NCBI GenBank assembly: GCA_013391385.1
Contig: JACBFI010000008.1
Coordinates: 49,616 to 113,615 of the forward strand
DNA length: 64,000 bases
Reading direction: 5' to 3'
From: Sediminibacterium sp. Gen4
Lineage (GTDB): Bacteria > Bacteroidota > Bacteroidia > Chitinophagales > Chitinophagaceae
The position numbers and the translations under genes were made by a program. This document shows, in pieces, positions 17,609 through 26,512 of this stretch. Within the stretch, counting starts at the first letter, position 1. Each line of letters starts with the position of its first letter. The notes under the pieces are model-generated. The model did not search any database. It had not been told where the DNA came from and worked only from the letters and a program-made list of their open reading frames with translations.

Positions 17609-18481
17609 ATGCAAAAGCCACTCATTGTTGTTACAGGAAAGAATGGTCAGTTGGGATGGGAGCTGATGCAATTAGCGCAACAATATGCCAATGATTTTGC
17701 GTTTCTTTTTACTGATAGAGATCAATTGAATCTCGCGGAAGAACAATCCATTACTCAATTCTTTAAAACGCATCAACCAGCTTATTTTATTAATTGCGCG
17801 GCTTATACAGCAGTAGATAAAGCTGAATCTGAACAAGAACTTGCGTATCGTATCAACGCACAGGCGGTTGCCGAGATCGCTCATTACTGCAGTCTTTCTA
17901 ATACCATCTTGATACATTTTTCAACGGATTATGTTTTTGATGGAAAGGGGACTGTTCCTTATACAATCAATACGGCTACCAGTCCTATAAATTATTATGG
18001 GTATACCAAAAGAGTAGGCGAGCAATTGGCTTTGGAAAATCACTCTTCTACGATCATCATCCGAACATCATGGGTATACAGTTCTCACGGACATAATTTT
18101 GTAAAGACCATGTTGCGCTTGATGAAAGAACGTGATTCGATAAAAGTAGTGGCTGATCAAAAAGGTTGTCCTACTTATGCGGCTGATTTGGCTGCGGCAA
18201 CGATGAACATCATAACAGCTTCTCAAAACGGGAATTTTCATCCCGGAATTTTTCATTACAGCAATGCCGGAGAAACCAACTGGTATGAATTTGCAAAAGC
18301 CATTCGTGATGCTGCCGGATTGACTTGTGCGGTGGAACCGATTACGACAACTGAATATCCTACACCGGCCAAGCGTCCGGGTTACTCAGTAATGGACCTG
18401 TCTACCATTACTGAACAATATCATATTCAACCAAAGGCATGGCAGGAAAGCCTGAGCCATTGTTTGGCCCTGTTGAAATAA
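17609..18481 (+). CDS. rfbD: dTDP-4-dehydrorhamnose reductase
   Basis: A 290-residue NADPH-dependent SDR-type reductase for the last step of dTDP-L-rhamnose synthesis. Motifs are VTGKNGQLGWELMQL, NCAAYTAVDKAESE, HFSTDYVFDGKG, and the catalytic tyrosine-lysine pair in INYYGYTKRVGEQ. The C-terminal part has GIFHYSNAGETNWYEFA and KRPGYSVMDLS. It starts 5 bp after uxs. The usual partners rfbA, rfbB and rfbC are not in the window and must be elsewhere if the pathway is complete. Related reductases for other dTDP-sugars cannot be excluded. Confidence 0.92.
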   Translation: MQKPLIVVTGKNGQLGWELMQLAQQYANDFAFLFTDRDQLNLAEEQSITQFFKTHQPAYFINCAAYTAVDKAESEQELAYRINAQAVAEIAHYCSLSNTILIHFSTDYVFDGKGTVPYTINTATSPINYYGYTKRVGEQLALENHSSTIIIRTSWVYSSHGHNFVKTMLRLMKERDSIKVVADQKGCPTYAADLAAATMNIITASQNGNFHPGIFHYSNAGETNWYEFAKAIRDAAGLTCAVEPITTTEYPTPAKRPGYSVMDLSTITEQYHIQPKAWQESLSHCLALLK

Positions 18482-18483
18482 GA

Positions 18484-18600
18484 AGGGGTGAAATAAGAAA
18501 TCAGGAATAAGAAATAAGAAAGTGATTCTTGAGTCTTGTTCCTTCCCTGTTTCTTGTCCCTTGTTTCTCATTCTTTATTCCTTATTTCTCTGTTCTCCTC
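18484..18600. repeat. Heptad-phased inverted repeat (AATAAGA word)
   Basis: The left block is built on AATAAGA-like 7-bp steps and the right block on CTTATTC/TTTCTTG-like steps of the opposite strand. They lie between rfbD and the GNAT gene, both on the plus strand, and may fold into an imperfect hairpin that ends the rfbD operon. Confidence 0.6.
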
Positions 18601-18648
18601 TCTTTCGCCATTCATCATTTCGGGTATTTCCATTACAGATTGGCAACC

Positions 18649-18656
18649 TATTTTTG
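18649..18656 (+). promoter_or_regulatory. Predicted -7 box placed for a leaderless GNAT mRNA
   Basis: TATTTTTG matches TAnnTTTG and ends 4 bp before the ATG at 18661, so transcription should start at or next to the start codon. Confidence 0.5.
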
Positions 18657-18660
18657 AAAT

Positions 18661-19167
18661 ATGGAGATCAGGAATAGTACGATTACCGATATTGAAACCA
18701 TTTTTGGTTTGTATCGAATGGCTTCGCAATATATGAAAGAGCGCTTTCCTGTGCATTTCCCTGAATTTGATCGAGATATGGTGGTGAAAGAAATTGAAGA
18801 GGGAAGACAATGGAAAATGCTGATCAATGGAGAACTGGCATGTATATGGGCCATTACGTGGAATGATCCGCAAATATGGGAAGAGAAAGACAGTGATCCT
18901 TCTATTTATATTCATCGAATCACAACCGTACCCGCTTTTCGTGGTAGATATTTGGTGAAAGAGATCGTACGATGGGCCATACAATATGCAAAAGATAATA
19001 ACAGAAACTACGTTCGTTTAGATACTGTTGGTGAGAATCAAAAACTGATTCAACATTATCAGGAAAGTGGATTTACATTTTTAGGAATGGTACAGTTGAA
19101 AGATACCAGTGGACTGCCGGATCATTATAAGCTGGATAAAGTGAGTTTATTTGAGTTGCAGGTTTAA
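18661..19167 (+). CDS. GNAT family N-acetyltransferase
   Basis: A 168-residue cytosolic acyl-CoA-dependent transferase. MEIRNSTITDIETIFGLYRM is the usual beta1-alpha1 opening of the GNAT fold. YIHRITTVPAFRGRYLVKEI contains the acetyl-CoA-binding V-x-x-x-x-R-G-x segment around residues 85-105. NYVRLDTVGENQKLIQHYQESGFTFLG-type sequence gives motif B. The substrate is unknown. The start is fixed by the fold and by a promoter box only 4 bp upstream. The stop overlaps the end of the convergent carboxypeptidase-regulatory-like gene by 4 bp. Confidence 0.85.
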   Translation: MEIRNSTITDIETIFGLYRMASQYMKERFPVHFPEFDRDMVVKEIEEGRQWKMLINGELACIWAITWNDPQIWEEKDSDPSIYIHRITTVPAFRGRYLVKEIVRWAIQYAKDNNRNYVRLDTVGENQKLIQHYQESGFTFLGMVQLKDTSGLPDHYKLDKVSLFELQV

Positions 19168-19883
19168 CTCTTTTTTTTCTTAGACTTGGACTGAGGTCCA
19201 ACTATTATGACTTCTCCTAGGAGATGGTTACAAGATTCAACCATTTTTATTTTGATCTCATTGTTATAATCTTTCTTGGTGAGGATTAGCTCTTGTTTTT
19301 CAAAACTTATGTAAGTGATCTCAAGAACTTTTTTTCCTTGTAAATGAGTGTCCGGGATTGTCAGGCTAAACCTGCCATTTTTATCCGCGACTGTACCAAT
19401 CTTACTACCTTTTAAAAAGATAGTTGCTCCTTGGAGTGGTAAAAATTTATCATCAGTAATCTGTCCTTTTATAGTACGCTTGGGTTGGTTATCGAGTGTG
19501 TGTTCATTTACTTCTTTGTTTTGTGCTATTATATTTTGGGGTATTGTAATAGTAATAACTTCTTGTTCTTCGGATAAATTGGATGCAATTGTATCGTTTG
19601 ATTGAATGAATAAAAGACTTGATAACAAAGCATAAAGAGAAGAGCGCTTGGTGGGTTCGTGATATTCTAGAAATCTATTTGCCTGAGATGTATGTAATCT
19701 GCCACACACTTTTCCTTGATTATTTTCCATGTATTTTCTTATCTCATTGTCTGACATAGCAGTGAAATCAATGACTATTTTGGAACAATTCATACAGAAG
19801 TGCCCATCAGGTTGACTTTTCATGTCACTCCAATTTTGCTGACAGGGACTAGTGATTGCTAATTGGTATTTCGTCTTTTTCAT
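19164..19883 (-). CDS. CarboxypepD_reg-like domain protein with N-terminal cysteine-rich segment
   Basis: A 239-residue protein from ATG 19883; a TTG two codons upstream is possible. The N-terminal 60 residues hold conserved cysteines (SPCQQNW, HFCMNCSKIVIDFT, GKVCGRLH), a segment I recall in Chitinophagaceae proteins of this kind. A hydrophobic stretch SSLYALLSSLLFI near residue 80 is probably a membrane anchor. The C-terminal half is the carboxypeptidase-regulatory beta-sandwich: TIKGQITDDKFLPLQGATIF, GTVADKNGRFSLTIPD and VLEITYISFEKQEL. Such domains usually act in surface or TonB-related proteins. The function is unknown. Confidence 0.72.
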   Translation of the reverse strand: MKKTKYQLAITSPCQQNWSDMKSQPDGHFCMNCSKIVIDFTAMSDNEIRKYMENNQGKVCGRLHTSQANRFLEYHEPTKRSSLYALLSSLLFIQSNDTIASNLSEEQEVITITIPQNIIAQNKEVNEHTLDNQPKRTIKGQITDDKFLPLQGATIFLKGSKIGTVADKNGRFSLTIPDTHLQGKKVLEITYISFEKQELILTKKDYNNEIKIKMVESCNHLLGEVIIVGPQSKSKKKKS

Positions 19884-19911
19884 ATCCAATACATTTGAAT
19901 GATAAGATGCT

Positions 19912-20376
19912 TTACTTATTCTTTTCCATACAAACTGATGGCTCCACAGAATAATCTAGAGAAACAATCTTCCAGCCCTCTTGGGTTTTCAAGAAAGTGA
20001 ATACATCAATTCCGCAATGATTGAAATTTTGATTGATACTTAGTGTATAGGGCACCCATGCCATGGCGATTCTTCCATGAATCTTCACTTCTGCGGAAAG
20101 CATTTTTTCATAGATCACAGCCTGAGGATTTACAAAGCTCTTCATTCTGTCTTTGAATAAAGCTGTCCTTATCAGTAAGCTGTCATTTTGGGTGCGGATG
20201 GAAGTGGTTTGTCCGTCTAGTACTACAATACTTTTTAAGAGAATGGTGTCCTGCTTCTCTAATGCCTCGAAAAATTGATTCACTTTTTGAAGAATCTGTT
20301 TTTCTTCAGAAGGTATGGATTGTCCGTACAATTGTAAGGAACACAACAAGCTAAATATGAACAGAATTTTTTTCAT
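19912..20376 (-). CDS. Secreted NTF2-like (DUF4440/SnoaL-type) protein
   Basis: A 154-residue protein from ATG 20376, with signal peptide MKKILFIFSLLCSLQLYGQ. The mature domain has the NTF2-like cone fold pattern: a helix KQILQKVNQFFEALEKQDTI, strands around SIVVLDGQTTSI, and the terminal sheet IHGRIAMAWVPYTL and VFTFLKTQEGWKIVSLDYS. Members act as enzymes or binding domains and the family name does not predict substrate. An in-frame start 7 codons upstream would put charged residues before the signal, so 20376 is preferred. It lies 28 bp upstream of the preceding minus-strand gene and may be co-transcribed with it. Confidence 0.75.
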   Translation of the reverse strand: MKKILFIFSLLCSLQLYGQSIPSEEKQILQKVNQFFEALEKQDTILLKSIVVLDGQTTSIRTQNDSLLIRTALFKDRMKSFVNPQAVIYEKMLSAEVKIHGRIAMAWVPYTLSINQNFNHCGIDVFTFLKTQEGWKIVSLDYSVEPSVCMEKNK

Positions 20377-20444
20377 GTGATGATCGTTTGAATACATCTT
20401 AACAGGGACCTCGATTTGTAAGTTAATAAAAGGCTATAACTTAA

Positions 20445-21005
20445 TTATACTTTTAATGCGGCTCTAAATCCTCTGGCGGCATAATAGGATTGGGCACCAT
20501 TGTGGTAAATGAATACTTGTCCGTACCGATGATCGCCAAAAATGGCACCTCCTTCTTTTCGAATGGCAAGAGGCGTTAATAACCAGCTGGATGTTTTACG
20601 GTCAACCGGTTCCAATGATTGGAGAAGACGGTATTGTTCTTCATTCAACAAATCAATACCCATTTCTTTGGCCATATCCATTGCTGAATTTTTGGGAGCA
20701 TGTTCTTTTCTGGATTCTAGTCCTTCGCGATCATAACAAACACTTCTTCTTCCGGTTGGACTCTCTGCAGAACAGTCTACAAATAAATAACTGTCTGTCT
20801 TTTTATCATATGCAATCACATCAGGTTCACCACCGGTTTGTTCCATTGCTTGTAATGACCATAATTTTTGCGGTTGCGATTCTAATTTGACTTGTACTTT
20901 TTTCCAATCGATTCCTTTGTGACGGTATTCATTTTCTTGAAAACGTGTATGAAGTTGTGCTAATATTTTTTTTATTTCTGATGAGGATAATTTATTTTTT
21001 GACAT
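20445..21005 (-). CDS. DUF4256 domain-containing protein
   Basis: A 186-residue soluble protein covering the whole DUF4256 family length. Recognisable segments are QKLWSLQAMEQTGGEPDVIA, FVDCSAESPTGRRSVCYDRE, NAMDMAKEMGI-like sequence (SAMDMAKEMGIDLLNEEQY), and the end GQVFIYHNGAQSYYAARGFR. The family is widespread in bacteria and its function is unknown to me. No signal peptide is visible. The gene lies alone on the minus strand, divergent from the NamZ-like gene. Confidence 0.85.
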   Translation of the reverse strand: MSKNKLSSSEIKKILAQLHTRFQENEYRHKGIDWKKVQVKLESQPQKLWSLQAMEQTGGEPDVIAYDKKTDSYLFVDCSAESPTGRRSVCYDREGLESRKEHAPKNSAMDMAKEMGIDLLNEEQYRLLQSLEPVDRKTSSWLLTPLAIRKEGGAIFGDHRYGQVFIYHNGAQSYYAARGFRAALKV

Positions 21006-21371
21006 GCTATATGTTTTAAAGATGTTAGTTAATGCAGAGTAGGAAACAAGTTATTGATAAAACTGCTTATAATCGTGCTTGATGGATACGTTATCAGTTT
21101 TGTTGACTCCTTAATCTTTTGGCAGATTTTTAAGCTCATGTTTCCAAATGGGAAAATTACTAACTTAAAATAGTTTATAGAAATAAGGCAAAGTGTGTGT
21201 TACATTTTTTGGAATGCTCCAAAAATTTACTTTTCTACTCATTAATATGTTCAAAAAGAGCAATTCTCTGATTCCATCCTGAAGTACTAACGTGTATAGA
21301 ACTTTGGAGAAGGAATTATTGCCGGTTTTAAGTGTCTGGTTGTACTTATATTTAACCTTCAAAACAACCTT
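21006..21371. other. Intergenic region between divergent DUF4256 and NamZ genes
   Basis: These 366 bp show no coding pattern on either strand that I trust. They are AT-rich and must contain the two divergent promoters, but I see no clear TAnnTTTG box close to either start. Confidence 0.5.
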
Positions 21372-22571
21372 ATGAAGAGATCCTTTCTTTGCTTTTTCAT
21401 GATCTTCGGTATTTCCTTGTTAGTAATGGCTAACGATCAGCCTGCTAAACCTATTCTTACCGGTGCAGAACAAACACAATTGTATTTGCCACTATTAAAA
21501 GGAAAGAGGGTTGCTATATTGGCAAATCCTACCACGGTAATCGGTAAAACACATTTGGTGGATAGTCTGCAAAAACTCGGAGTCAATATTGTAAAAGTAT
21601 TTGGTCCGGAACATGGTTTTAGAGGTAATGCCAGTGCGGGTGTGGTAGTGTCTGATGAAACAGATGTGGTAACAGGTATTCCCATTATTTCATTGTATGG
21701 CAAGAAAAATAAACCCAGTAAAGAAGACCTGGCAGATGTGGATCTCATGATCTATGATGTACAGGATGTAGGAGTACGTTTTTATACCAATATCAATGCA
21801 CTCGCTCGTTTAATGGAAGCCTGTGCAGAGAATGGAAAAGAACTGTTGATACTGGATCGTCCCAACCCAAACGGCTATTTGGTAGATGGACCGGTATTGG
21901 ATATGAAATATAAATCGGGTATCGGGATGTTTCCAATACCCATGTCACATGGATTAACCGTTGGTGAATTTGCATTGATGGCGAATGGGGAAGGGTGGCT
22001 TACAAATAAAGTGAAATGTAATATTCGTATCATACCTCTTGCCAATTATGATCATGATATGCCTTATACATTGCCTGTAAAACCTTCTCCTAATTTGAAT
22101 ACACAGCAGGCTATTATGTTGTACCCTTCCACTTGTATGTTTGAAGGGGTATACCTGAATCATGGAAGAGGTACCTATTATCCGTTTACAGTTTTGGGTA
22201 GTCCAGAGTTAAAAGGGGTCTATTCATTTTCATATACACCCACCAGTATCAAAGGCATGGCAGAAACGCCGCTCTTCATGGATCAGGTATGTTATGGGTT
22301 GGATCTTCGTAATTATGATGTAGAGCAATTGAGGAAATCTAAAAAGATCAATATCAGTTGGATCATGGAATTGTACAAAGCACATCCCTACAAAGAAAAA
22401 TTCTTTGAAAAACTAAGTGATCAAATGAATTCTATTGAAGTGCAAATTGGTGTGGGTGAATTCAGGCAACAAATCATCAATGGCGTTTCTGAAGAAGAGA
22501 TTCGCAAAACTTGGGAGCCGGGGTTGAGTGCTTATAAGGAGATGAGGAAGAAGTATTTGTTGTATCCGTAG
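21372..22571 (+). CDS. namZ: Exo-beta-N-acetylmuramidase NamZ-like protein (DUF1343, GH171)
   Basis: A 399-residue exported protein with signal peptide MKRSFLCFFMIFGISLLVMA. The DUF1343 family is now known through NamZ enzymes, which release terminal MurNAc from peptidoglycan fragments during cell-wall recycling. Conserved stretches are KRVAILANPTTVIGKTH, KVFGPEHGFRGNASAGVVV, IYDVQDVGVRFYTNINALA and LLILDRPNPNGYLVDGP, followed by YLNHGRGTYYPFTVLGSP in the C-terminal half. The protein probably acts in the periplasm. No MurNAc kinase or transporter gene is adjacent. A 34-bp perfect palindrome follows the stop. Confidence 0.9.
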   Translation: MKRSFLCFFMIFGISLLVMANDQPAKPILTGAEQTQLYLPLLKGKRVAILANPTTVIGKTHLVDSLQKLGVNIVKVFGPEHGFRGNASAGVVVSDETDVVTGIPIISLYGKKNKPSKEDLADVDLMIYDVQDVGVRFYTNINALARLMEACAENGKELLILDRPNPNGYLVDGPVLDMKYKSGIGMFPIPMSHGLTVGEFALMANGEGWLTNKVKCNIRIIPLANYDHDMPYTLPVKPSPNLNTQQAIMLYPSTCMFEGVYLNHGRGTYYPFTVLGSPELKGVYSFSYTPTSIKGMAETPLFMDQVCYGLDLRNYDVEQLRKSKKINISWIMELYKAHPYKEKFFEKLSDQMNSIEVQIGVGEFRQQIINGVSEEEIRKTWEPGLSAYKEMRKKYLLYP

Positions 22572-22608
22572 TGCGGATATTGATTATTTATCTGATCACC
22601 TATATTAC

Positions 22609-22642
22609 AACTTTTGGAAAGTTTCGAAACTTTCCAAAAGTT
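22609..22642. terminator. Perfect 34-bp palindrome after namZ (probable terminator)
   Basis: AACTTTTGGAAAGTTTC is followed without spacer by its exact reverse complement. It lies 37 bp after the namZ stop and just before the end of the convergent gene. A degenerate copy occurs at 45298-45330. Confidence 0.75.
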
Positions 22643-22672
22643 AATGCTCTAGCTTCGGTCTTTCGTATAAGA

Positions 22673-23524
22673 TCAGGAAGGCAAATACACTTTCAATATC
22701 TTCCCTGCTCCCACATATTTATTCGTTTTAACAAGTTGATCTGTGATAGGGGTGCCAAAAGTGATGCCTACAGCTATGGCTAGCGTATCTGAAGTATTTG
22801 TAAGTTCTTTTGTTGTTGTTTTCTTTTTTTTATCGATGATACTATCTGTTACAACAGGTAGCGCAATAGTACATTGTTGGGCCTCTATATTCTTTGTTCC
22901 AAATTGCCAATCACTATACCATGTTTTTTCTATTTGCCTGTATGAACCATCAAGCGAGGAGCCATATTTTTTATCGAAAAAGAATAGATCAGGAAGAGAG
23001 CCAAAAGTGATCACGATTCTCCAAGCAGCATAGTTGCCAATTGGAAGAAAATTAATGCCATGAATGATTTCGGGTAATTGAATGTCTACACTTCTGCGTT
23101 CAGCATAAAACTGAACATTGATAGAGCCACGTAATACAGATTCAAAACTGTTTTTTTTATTCAATTGAAATCCTTCGAGTATCGTACCAAATTTGCTGAA
23201 CAGGATAGCGCGTTCTCCTTTGGGCTGAATGAGATCACGTGTTTGAATGTTTTTGGCTAGTGCTGTTAAGGATCCTGATAAATTATAATCAGCCACAGGG
23301 GCCATATGAACTAAAAAATCGCGCAAACTACTGGCAGCTTTAGCACAACCACCCCACTCAGCATTGAGTTCCCTTGTGCGCTCAAAGGATTTTGCCGTTT
23401 TAATCTTTCTCTTGGTAGCACCGCCTTTCATGCGCAAAATTACTTTGTCGCTGTCTTTTCGGCGATAGGCACTGATATTACCCAAGCTACCGCTGAATTC
23501 GGTAAGGTTTTTAAGGATGGCCAT
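22673..23524 (-). CDS. Hypothetical protein of a Chitinophagaceae-type family, 283 residues
   Basis: No signal peptide and no membrane helix. The N-terminus FSGSLGNISAYRRKDSDKVILRMKGG, followed by a basic KRKIKTAKSFERTRELN, is a pattern I recall from multi-copy hypothetical proteins in this family of bacteria. The middle (residues 110-190) looks beta-rich (SVDIQLPEIIHGINFLPIGN). Near the end stand KKKKTTTKELTN and VGITFGTPITDQLVK. The function is unknown. The gene is convergent with namZ. A long AT-rich intergenic region lies upstream of its start. Confidence 0.65.
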   Translation of the reverse strand: MAILKNLTEFSGSLGNISAYRRKDSDKVILRMKGGATKRKIKTAKSFERTRELNAEWGGCAKAASSLRDFLVHMAPVADYNLSGSLTALAKNIQTRDLIQPKGERAILFSKFGTILEGFQLNKKNSFESVLRGSINVQFYAERRSVDIQLPEIIHGINFLPIGNYAAWRIVITFGSLPDLFFFDKKYGSSLDGSYRQIEKTWYSDWQFGTKNIEAQQCTIALPVVTDSIIDKKKKTTTKELTNTSDTLAIAVGITFGTPITDQLVKTNKYVGAGKILKVYLPS

Positions 23525-24003
23525 AGGTTGGTTGTAAAGTGGTTATTAATACCCTCCATCTTAGCATGTAGGAGGCTTATTCATATCTAATATGAATACA
23601 ATATACAAATTTTATTAATAAAATACAAACTTAATATGTATCTAAGTCCATCCTTAAAATATGAGCTTATAATGGGCTTATATAGGGCTTATATACAGTT
23701 TATATTGGTTTTATTGATGGTACAAGTATATTACTGAGACGAAGCAATAATGTGTCTTGTACTGAAAAAACTTTCCAAAACTTTACTTCAATGCTTACCA
23801 AGAGCCCCCTAGATTTCGATCAGATTTTATTACCAAATCAGACCCGGTTTATTCTTGATGTATCGTCATCAGCAGCATTTATGAAGCTAATTCATTATAT
23901 ATTTTCAAGTCTATTTGGTATTCATTGAATCATACAACAAATTTTAAATCAAGATGTTATTACATTCTTTTTTGGAAAAAATTCTATTATTTTAGAATTG
24001 TAA
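23525..24003. other. AT-rich intergenic region
   Basis: I see no gene here. Small palindromes are present: TTCATAT-cta-ATATGAA near 23579-23595 and ATTTTATTAATAAAAT near 23609-23624. Short direct repeats of GGGCTTATAT lie around 23672-23693. The region contains the upstream part of the minus-strand hypothetical gene. Confidence 0.5.
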
Positions 24004-24516
24004 ATGAAAACGACCCCTCATGACCCCCCAAATTTTTATCAGTTTTGCGACTGTAAAATTGAAAATTCCGGAAGCCGTACATCTACATCTATATTGGTTA
24101 GCTCCTGGGATTATTTGGCGTGACGATATTTTTAAATATTTCAAGTCAAGCTTGGGCAATATCATAGATCTGCTTGATTATGTGTTTTGCGAGATGAATT
24201 GGTTTGCCGGTAGATTTAAAATCGAAAAACTTTCTTTTCTTAAATCCAACAAGATAAAGGGTACAATATCCTCCGATTTATTAGGGGTTGATTTTAGATC
24301 GGATAACAAGACAACTGCTGCTACCAATGCTGGATCAAAGAGATCTACAGCAGTATCTACAATGAGGCGGTTGCTTATGCGCAGTTATCGCCGTTCTATC
24401 TCGCAAGGAGATTACAACAATATTTATTGACGTATCACAGTGCTGTTAACACGGCTGTGAACTTGTATGGTATAGAGTATTTGTTGCTTACAAGGTGGAA
24501 AGTAATCGTTTTGTGA
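24004..24516 (+). pseudogene. Possible decayed gene with two frameshifts
   Basis: Three overlapping frames look coding in turn. Frame one starts at ATG 24004 (MKTTPHDPPNFYQFCDCKIE) and stops near 24122. Frame two carries RDDIFKYFKSSLGNIIDLLD up to about 24350. Frame three then reads IYSSIYNEAVAYAQLSPFYL and on to a TGA at 24516. Each piece has a helix-like residue pattern, but I recognise no family and none is long enough to be safe. A single open frame (24020-24430) exists only if the first and third pieces are ignored. Treat it as a weak call. Confidence 0.25.
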
Positions 24517-24623
24517 ATTGAAGTAGGCAAATCATGCAAAAAAGGATATTGAAGCTTATACTGGAATAATTGATAGATGATAGTTGGATGTACTGCCTTA
24601 TCATCTGATGAAACTGAGAAAAC

Positions 24624-26393
24624 ATGAAGAAAAAAGGACTACTGCTTTTGATGTTGATGCTGACAATGGGGCTGTATTCTTATGGGCAAACATTAAATGT
24701 GGATGAGCTAATTAAATTGTGGAGTGTGTCAGATACTTCGCAGACAAGAATATCTGGGGATGCAACAACGGATATTTTTGCGAACCCCAATAAGGAAAAA
24801 TTTTTATCGATAATATCGGAATTAAAAAAACGCAGCTTAAATGGGCGCATGCGCATAAGGGCTTATATCTACCAGTTCTACGGATACGACTTTTTTGAAA
24901 TCAACGATACGCTCACAAGCAAAACCTATTGTTTGGGTATGTTAAAAGAGGCTGCCCTAATAGGTGATCAACAGCTATTGTCGGAGTTGTATATTATATA
25001 TGGAGAACTATCTGTTCCGCAGGAAGAAATCTATTATCTATTGAAAGCTGCAGAAATACGAGAAAAAGGTTTGATAGCCACGGAATTCATGTATTCTATT
25101 TATTCGAGGTTAAGTCAGTTATCTTATGAGGTTATGCTTGACTATAAGAGTAGCGCTAGGTATGCTGCTCATAGTATTTCTATGTTTCGTACGCCAGATT
25201 TGAATTTGCACAATTACATTCTTTTACTTGATATCGCCGGCGATTCTTATATTAAATCGAATATGCCTGATAGTGCTATTTACTACTATCAGATGATTAA
25301 ACAGAAAGTAGCAAATTTTAAATTATTTCCTAGAAAAAATTCTTCCAATTTAGGTGTTGAGTTTCTTGATCTTTGGGATCATATTGCATCCGGTGGCATA
25401 GCAAGAGCTTTTATCCTAAAAGCTCAATACGATAAAGCCTATTCATTATTATTACAAAATTTGCGATCCAGTATTGATCGTGGGGAATGGGCAGATGTTT
25501 CTTTGGTACAGAGTGCGCTGGCTCAAATAGACTATGTCAGAAAAGATTTTTCTAGCGCGGCAAAGCGATACAGCTTGGCGCGTCAATTGGCCACAGGTGA
25601 CAAGAGAGATATTTTATTGAGCGAAGCATTAGAAGGTGGGGCAAAGGCATTTGCTGCATTGGGCAGATACGACAGTGCATATTTCTATCAAAAAGAGTAT
25701 TTGCTTTTAAAAGCAATGCTGGAAGCAAGAAAATACGAAAGTAAAATTGAAATGGCGCAAGCGCAGGTGAGATATGATGGCATTCAGGTATTGGTTGAGC
25801 AAACGAGAGATGAGATTGCTCGTCAAAAGCTATTGCGTAATGTCATTTTATGCGGTGTTTTTCTGCTGGGGGTGATTGGCTTATTGCTCTATAACCGTAG
25901 GCGACTGAAATATATCCTGCGGCAGACAGAATTAGAAAAGCAACATCAGTTGGCGGAATCAGAAGCGGAGCTTGCCCGCAAGAATATTCTTTATGCGCAA
26001 AACCAGTTGGCTGAAGTGGTAAACAATATTGCTGAGAAGAACAAGCTGATAGAAGGGCTCGAAAGTCAGTTGGCAAAGAATGAAAAAATAGAGATTCAGG
26101 AAACACTGCGCAATTTTACGATCATCACCGGTAATGACTGGCTTAAATTCAAAGACTATTTTGAAAAAGCATATCCGAATTATTGGGAAAGGCTGAACCA
26201 AAAACTACCCAAGCTGACCCAAAGCGATGAACGCTTACTTACACTCCTTAAACTTCAACTGGGTAATAAAGAGATCGCCGCAGCAACAGGTATATCTACT
26301 GAAAGCGTTAGGGTCTCTGTACATCGACTGCGTAAAAAAGTAGAAGCTTTTTATCCGGATATCTCATTCGAGGAGTTTATCGCAACGATTTGA
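24624..26393 (+). CDS. TPR-transmembrane-LuxR-type HTH regulator
   Basis: A 589-residue membrane-bound one-component regulator. It has a signal peptide (MKKKGLLLLMLMLTMGLYSYGQ) and a periplasmic TPR-like helical region over about residues 25-390 (LAQIDYVRKDFSSAAKRYSL is a typical helix pair). One transmembrane helix lies near 404-424 (NVILCGVFLLGVIGLLLY), then a coiled coil to about 495. A cytoplasmic C-terminal helix-turn-helix lies near 530-575 (LTQSDERLLTLLKLQLGNKE, then IAAATGISTESVRVSVHRLR). The layout is common in Bacteroidota, where such proteins often regulate adjacent genes. Here the next genes are a small membrane peptide and the giant T9SS cargo operon, with direct repeats and a small hairpin between. 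Confidence 0.85.
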   Translation: MKKKGLLLLMLMLTMGLYSYGQTLNVDELIKLWSVSDTSQTRISGDATTDIFANPNKEKFLSIISELKKRSLNGRMRIRAYIYQFYGYDFFEINDTLTSKTYCLGMLKEAALIGDQQLLSELYIIYGELSVPQEEIYYLLKAAEIREKGLIATEFMYSIYSRLSQLSYEVMLDYKSSARYAAHSISMFRTPDLNLHNYILLLDIAGDSYIKSNMPDSAIYYYQMIKQKVANFKLFPRKNSSNLGVEFLDLWDHIASGGIARAFILKAQYDKAYSLLLQNLRSSIDRGEWADVSLVQSALAQIDYVRKDFSSAAKRYSLARQLATGDKRDILLSEALEGGAKAFAALGRYDSAYFYQKEYLLLKAMLEARKYESKIEMAQAQVRYDGIQVLVEQTRDEIARQKLLRNVILCGVFLLGVIGLLLYNRRRLKYILRQTELEKQHQLAESEAELARKNILYAQNQLAEVVNNIAEKNKLIEGLESQLAKNEKIEIQETLRNFTIITGNDWLKFKDYFEKAYPNYWERLNQKLPKLTQSDERLLTLLKLQLGNKEIAAATGISTESVRVSVHRLRKKVEAFYPDISFEEFIATI

Positions 26394-26403
26394 TTTTCAA
26401 TGC

Positions 26404-26422
26404 CTGTAACGTTTTGTTACAG
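26404..26422. promoter_or_regulatory. Small inverted repeat (possible operator or terminator)
   Basis: CTGTAAC-gtttt-GTTACAG has 7-bp perfect arms and a 5-nt spacer. It starts 11 bp after the regulator's stop codon. With no T-run after it, an operator is as likely as a terminator. Confidence 0.5.
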
Positions 26423-26466
26423 ATGTTGCAACGCTTTACTACGCATGTTGCAACGCTTTACTACGT
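26423..26466. repeat. Two tandem 22-bp direct repeats upstream of the giant operon
   Basis: The unit ATGTTGCAACGCTTTACTAC plus two bases is repeated at 26423-26444 and 26445-26466, differing only in the last base. Each unit contains TTGCAA, a short palindrome. Two sites one 22-bp step apart lie on the same DNA face, which suits a dimeric regulator. Confidence 0.85.
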
Positions 26467-26512
26467 CTATTATTTGCAAAAGGGGCTTGCAGAGGGATAA
26501 GTTTATGTTCAA

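Noticed and set aside
26398-26470. Rho-independent terminator of the regulator gene
   Set aside because: The 7-bp hairpin is weak and no T-run follows. An operator role is at least as likely, so it is listed as regulatory.
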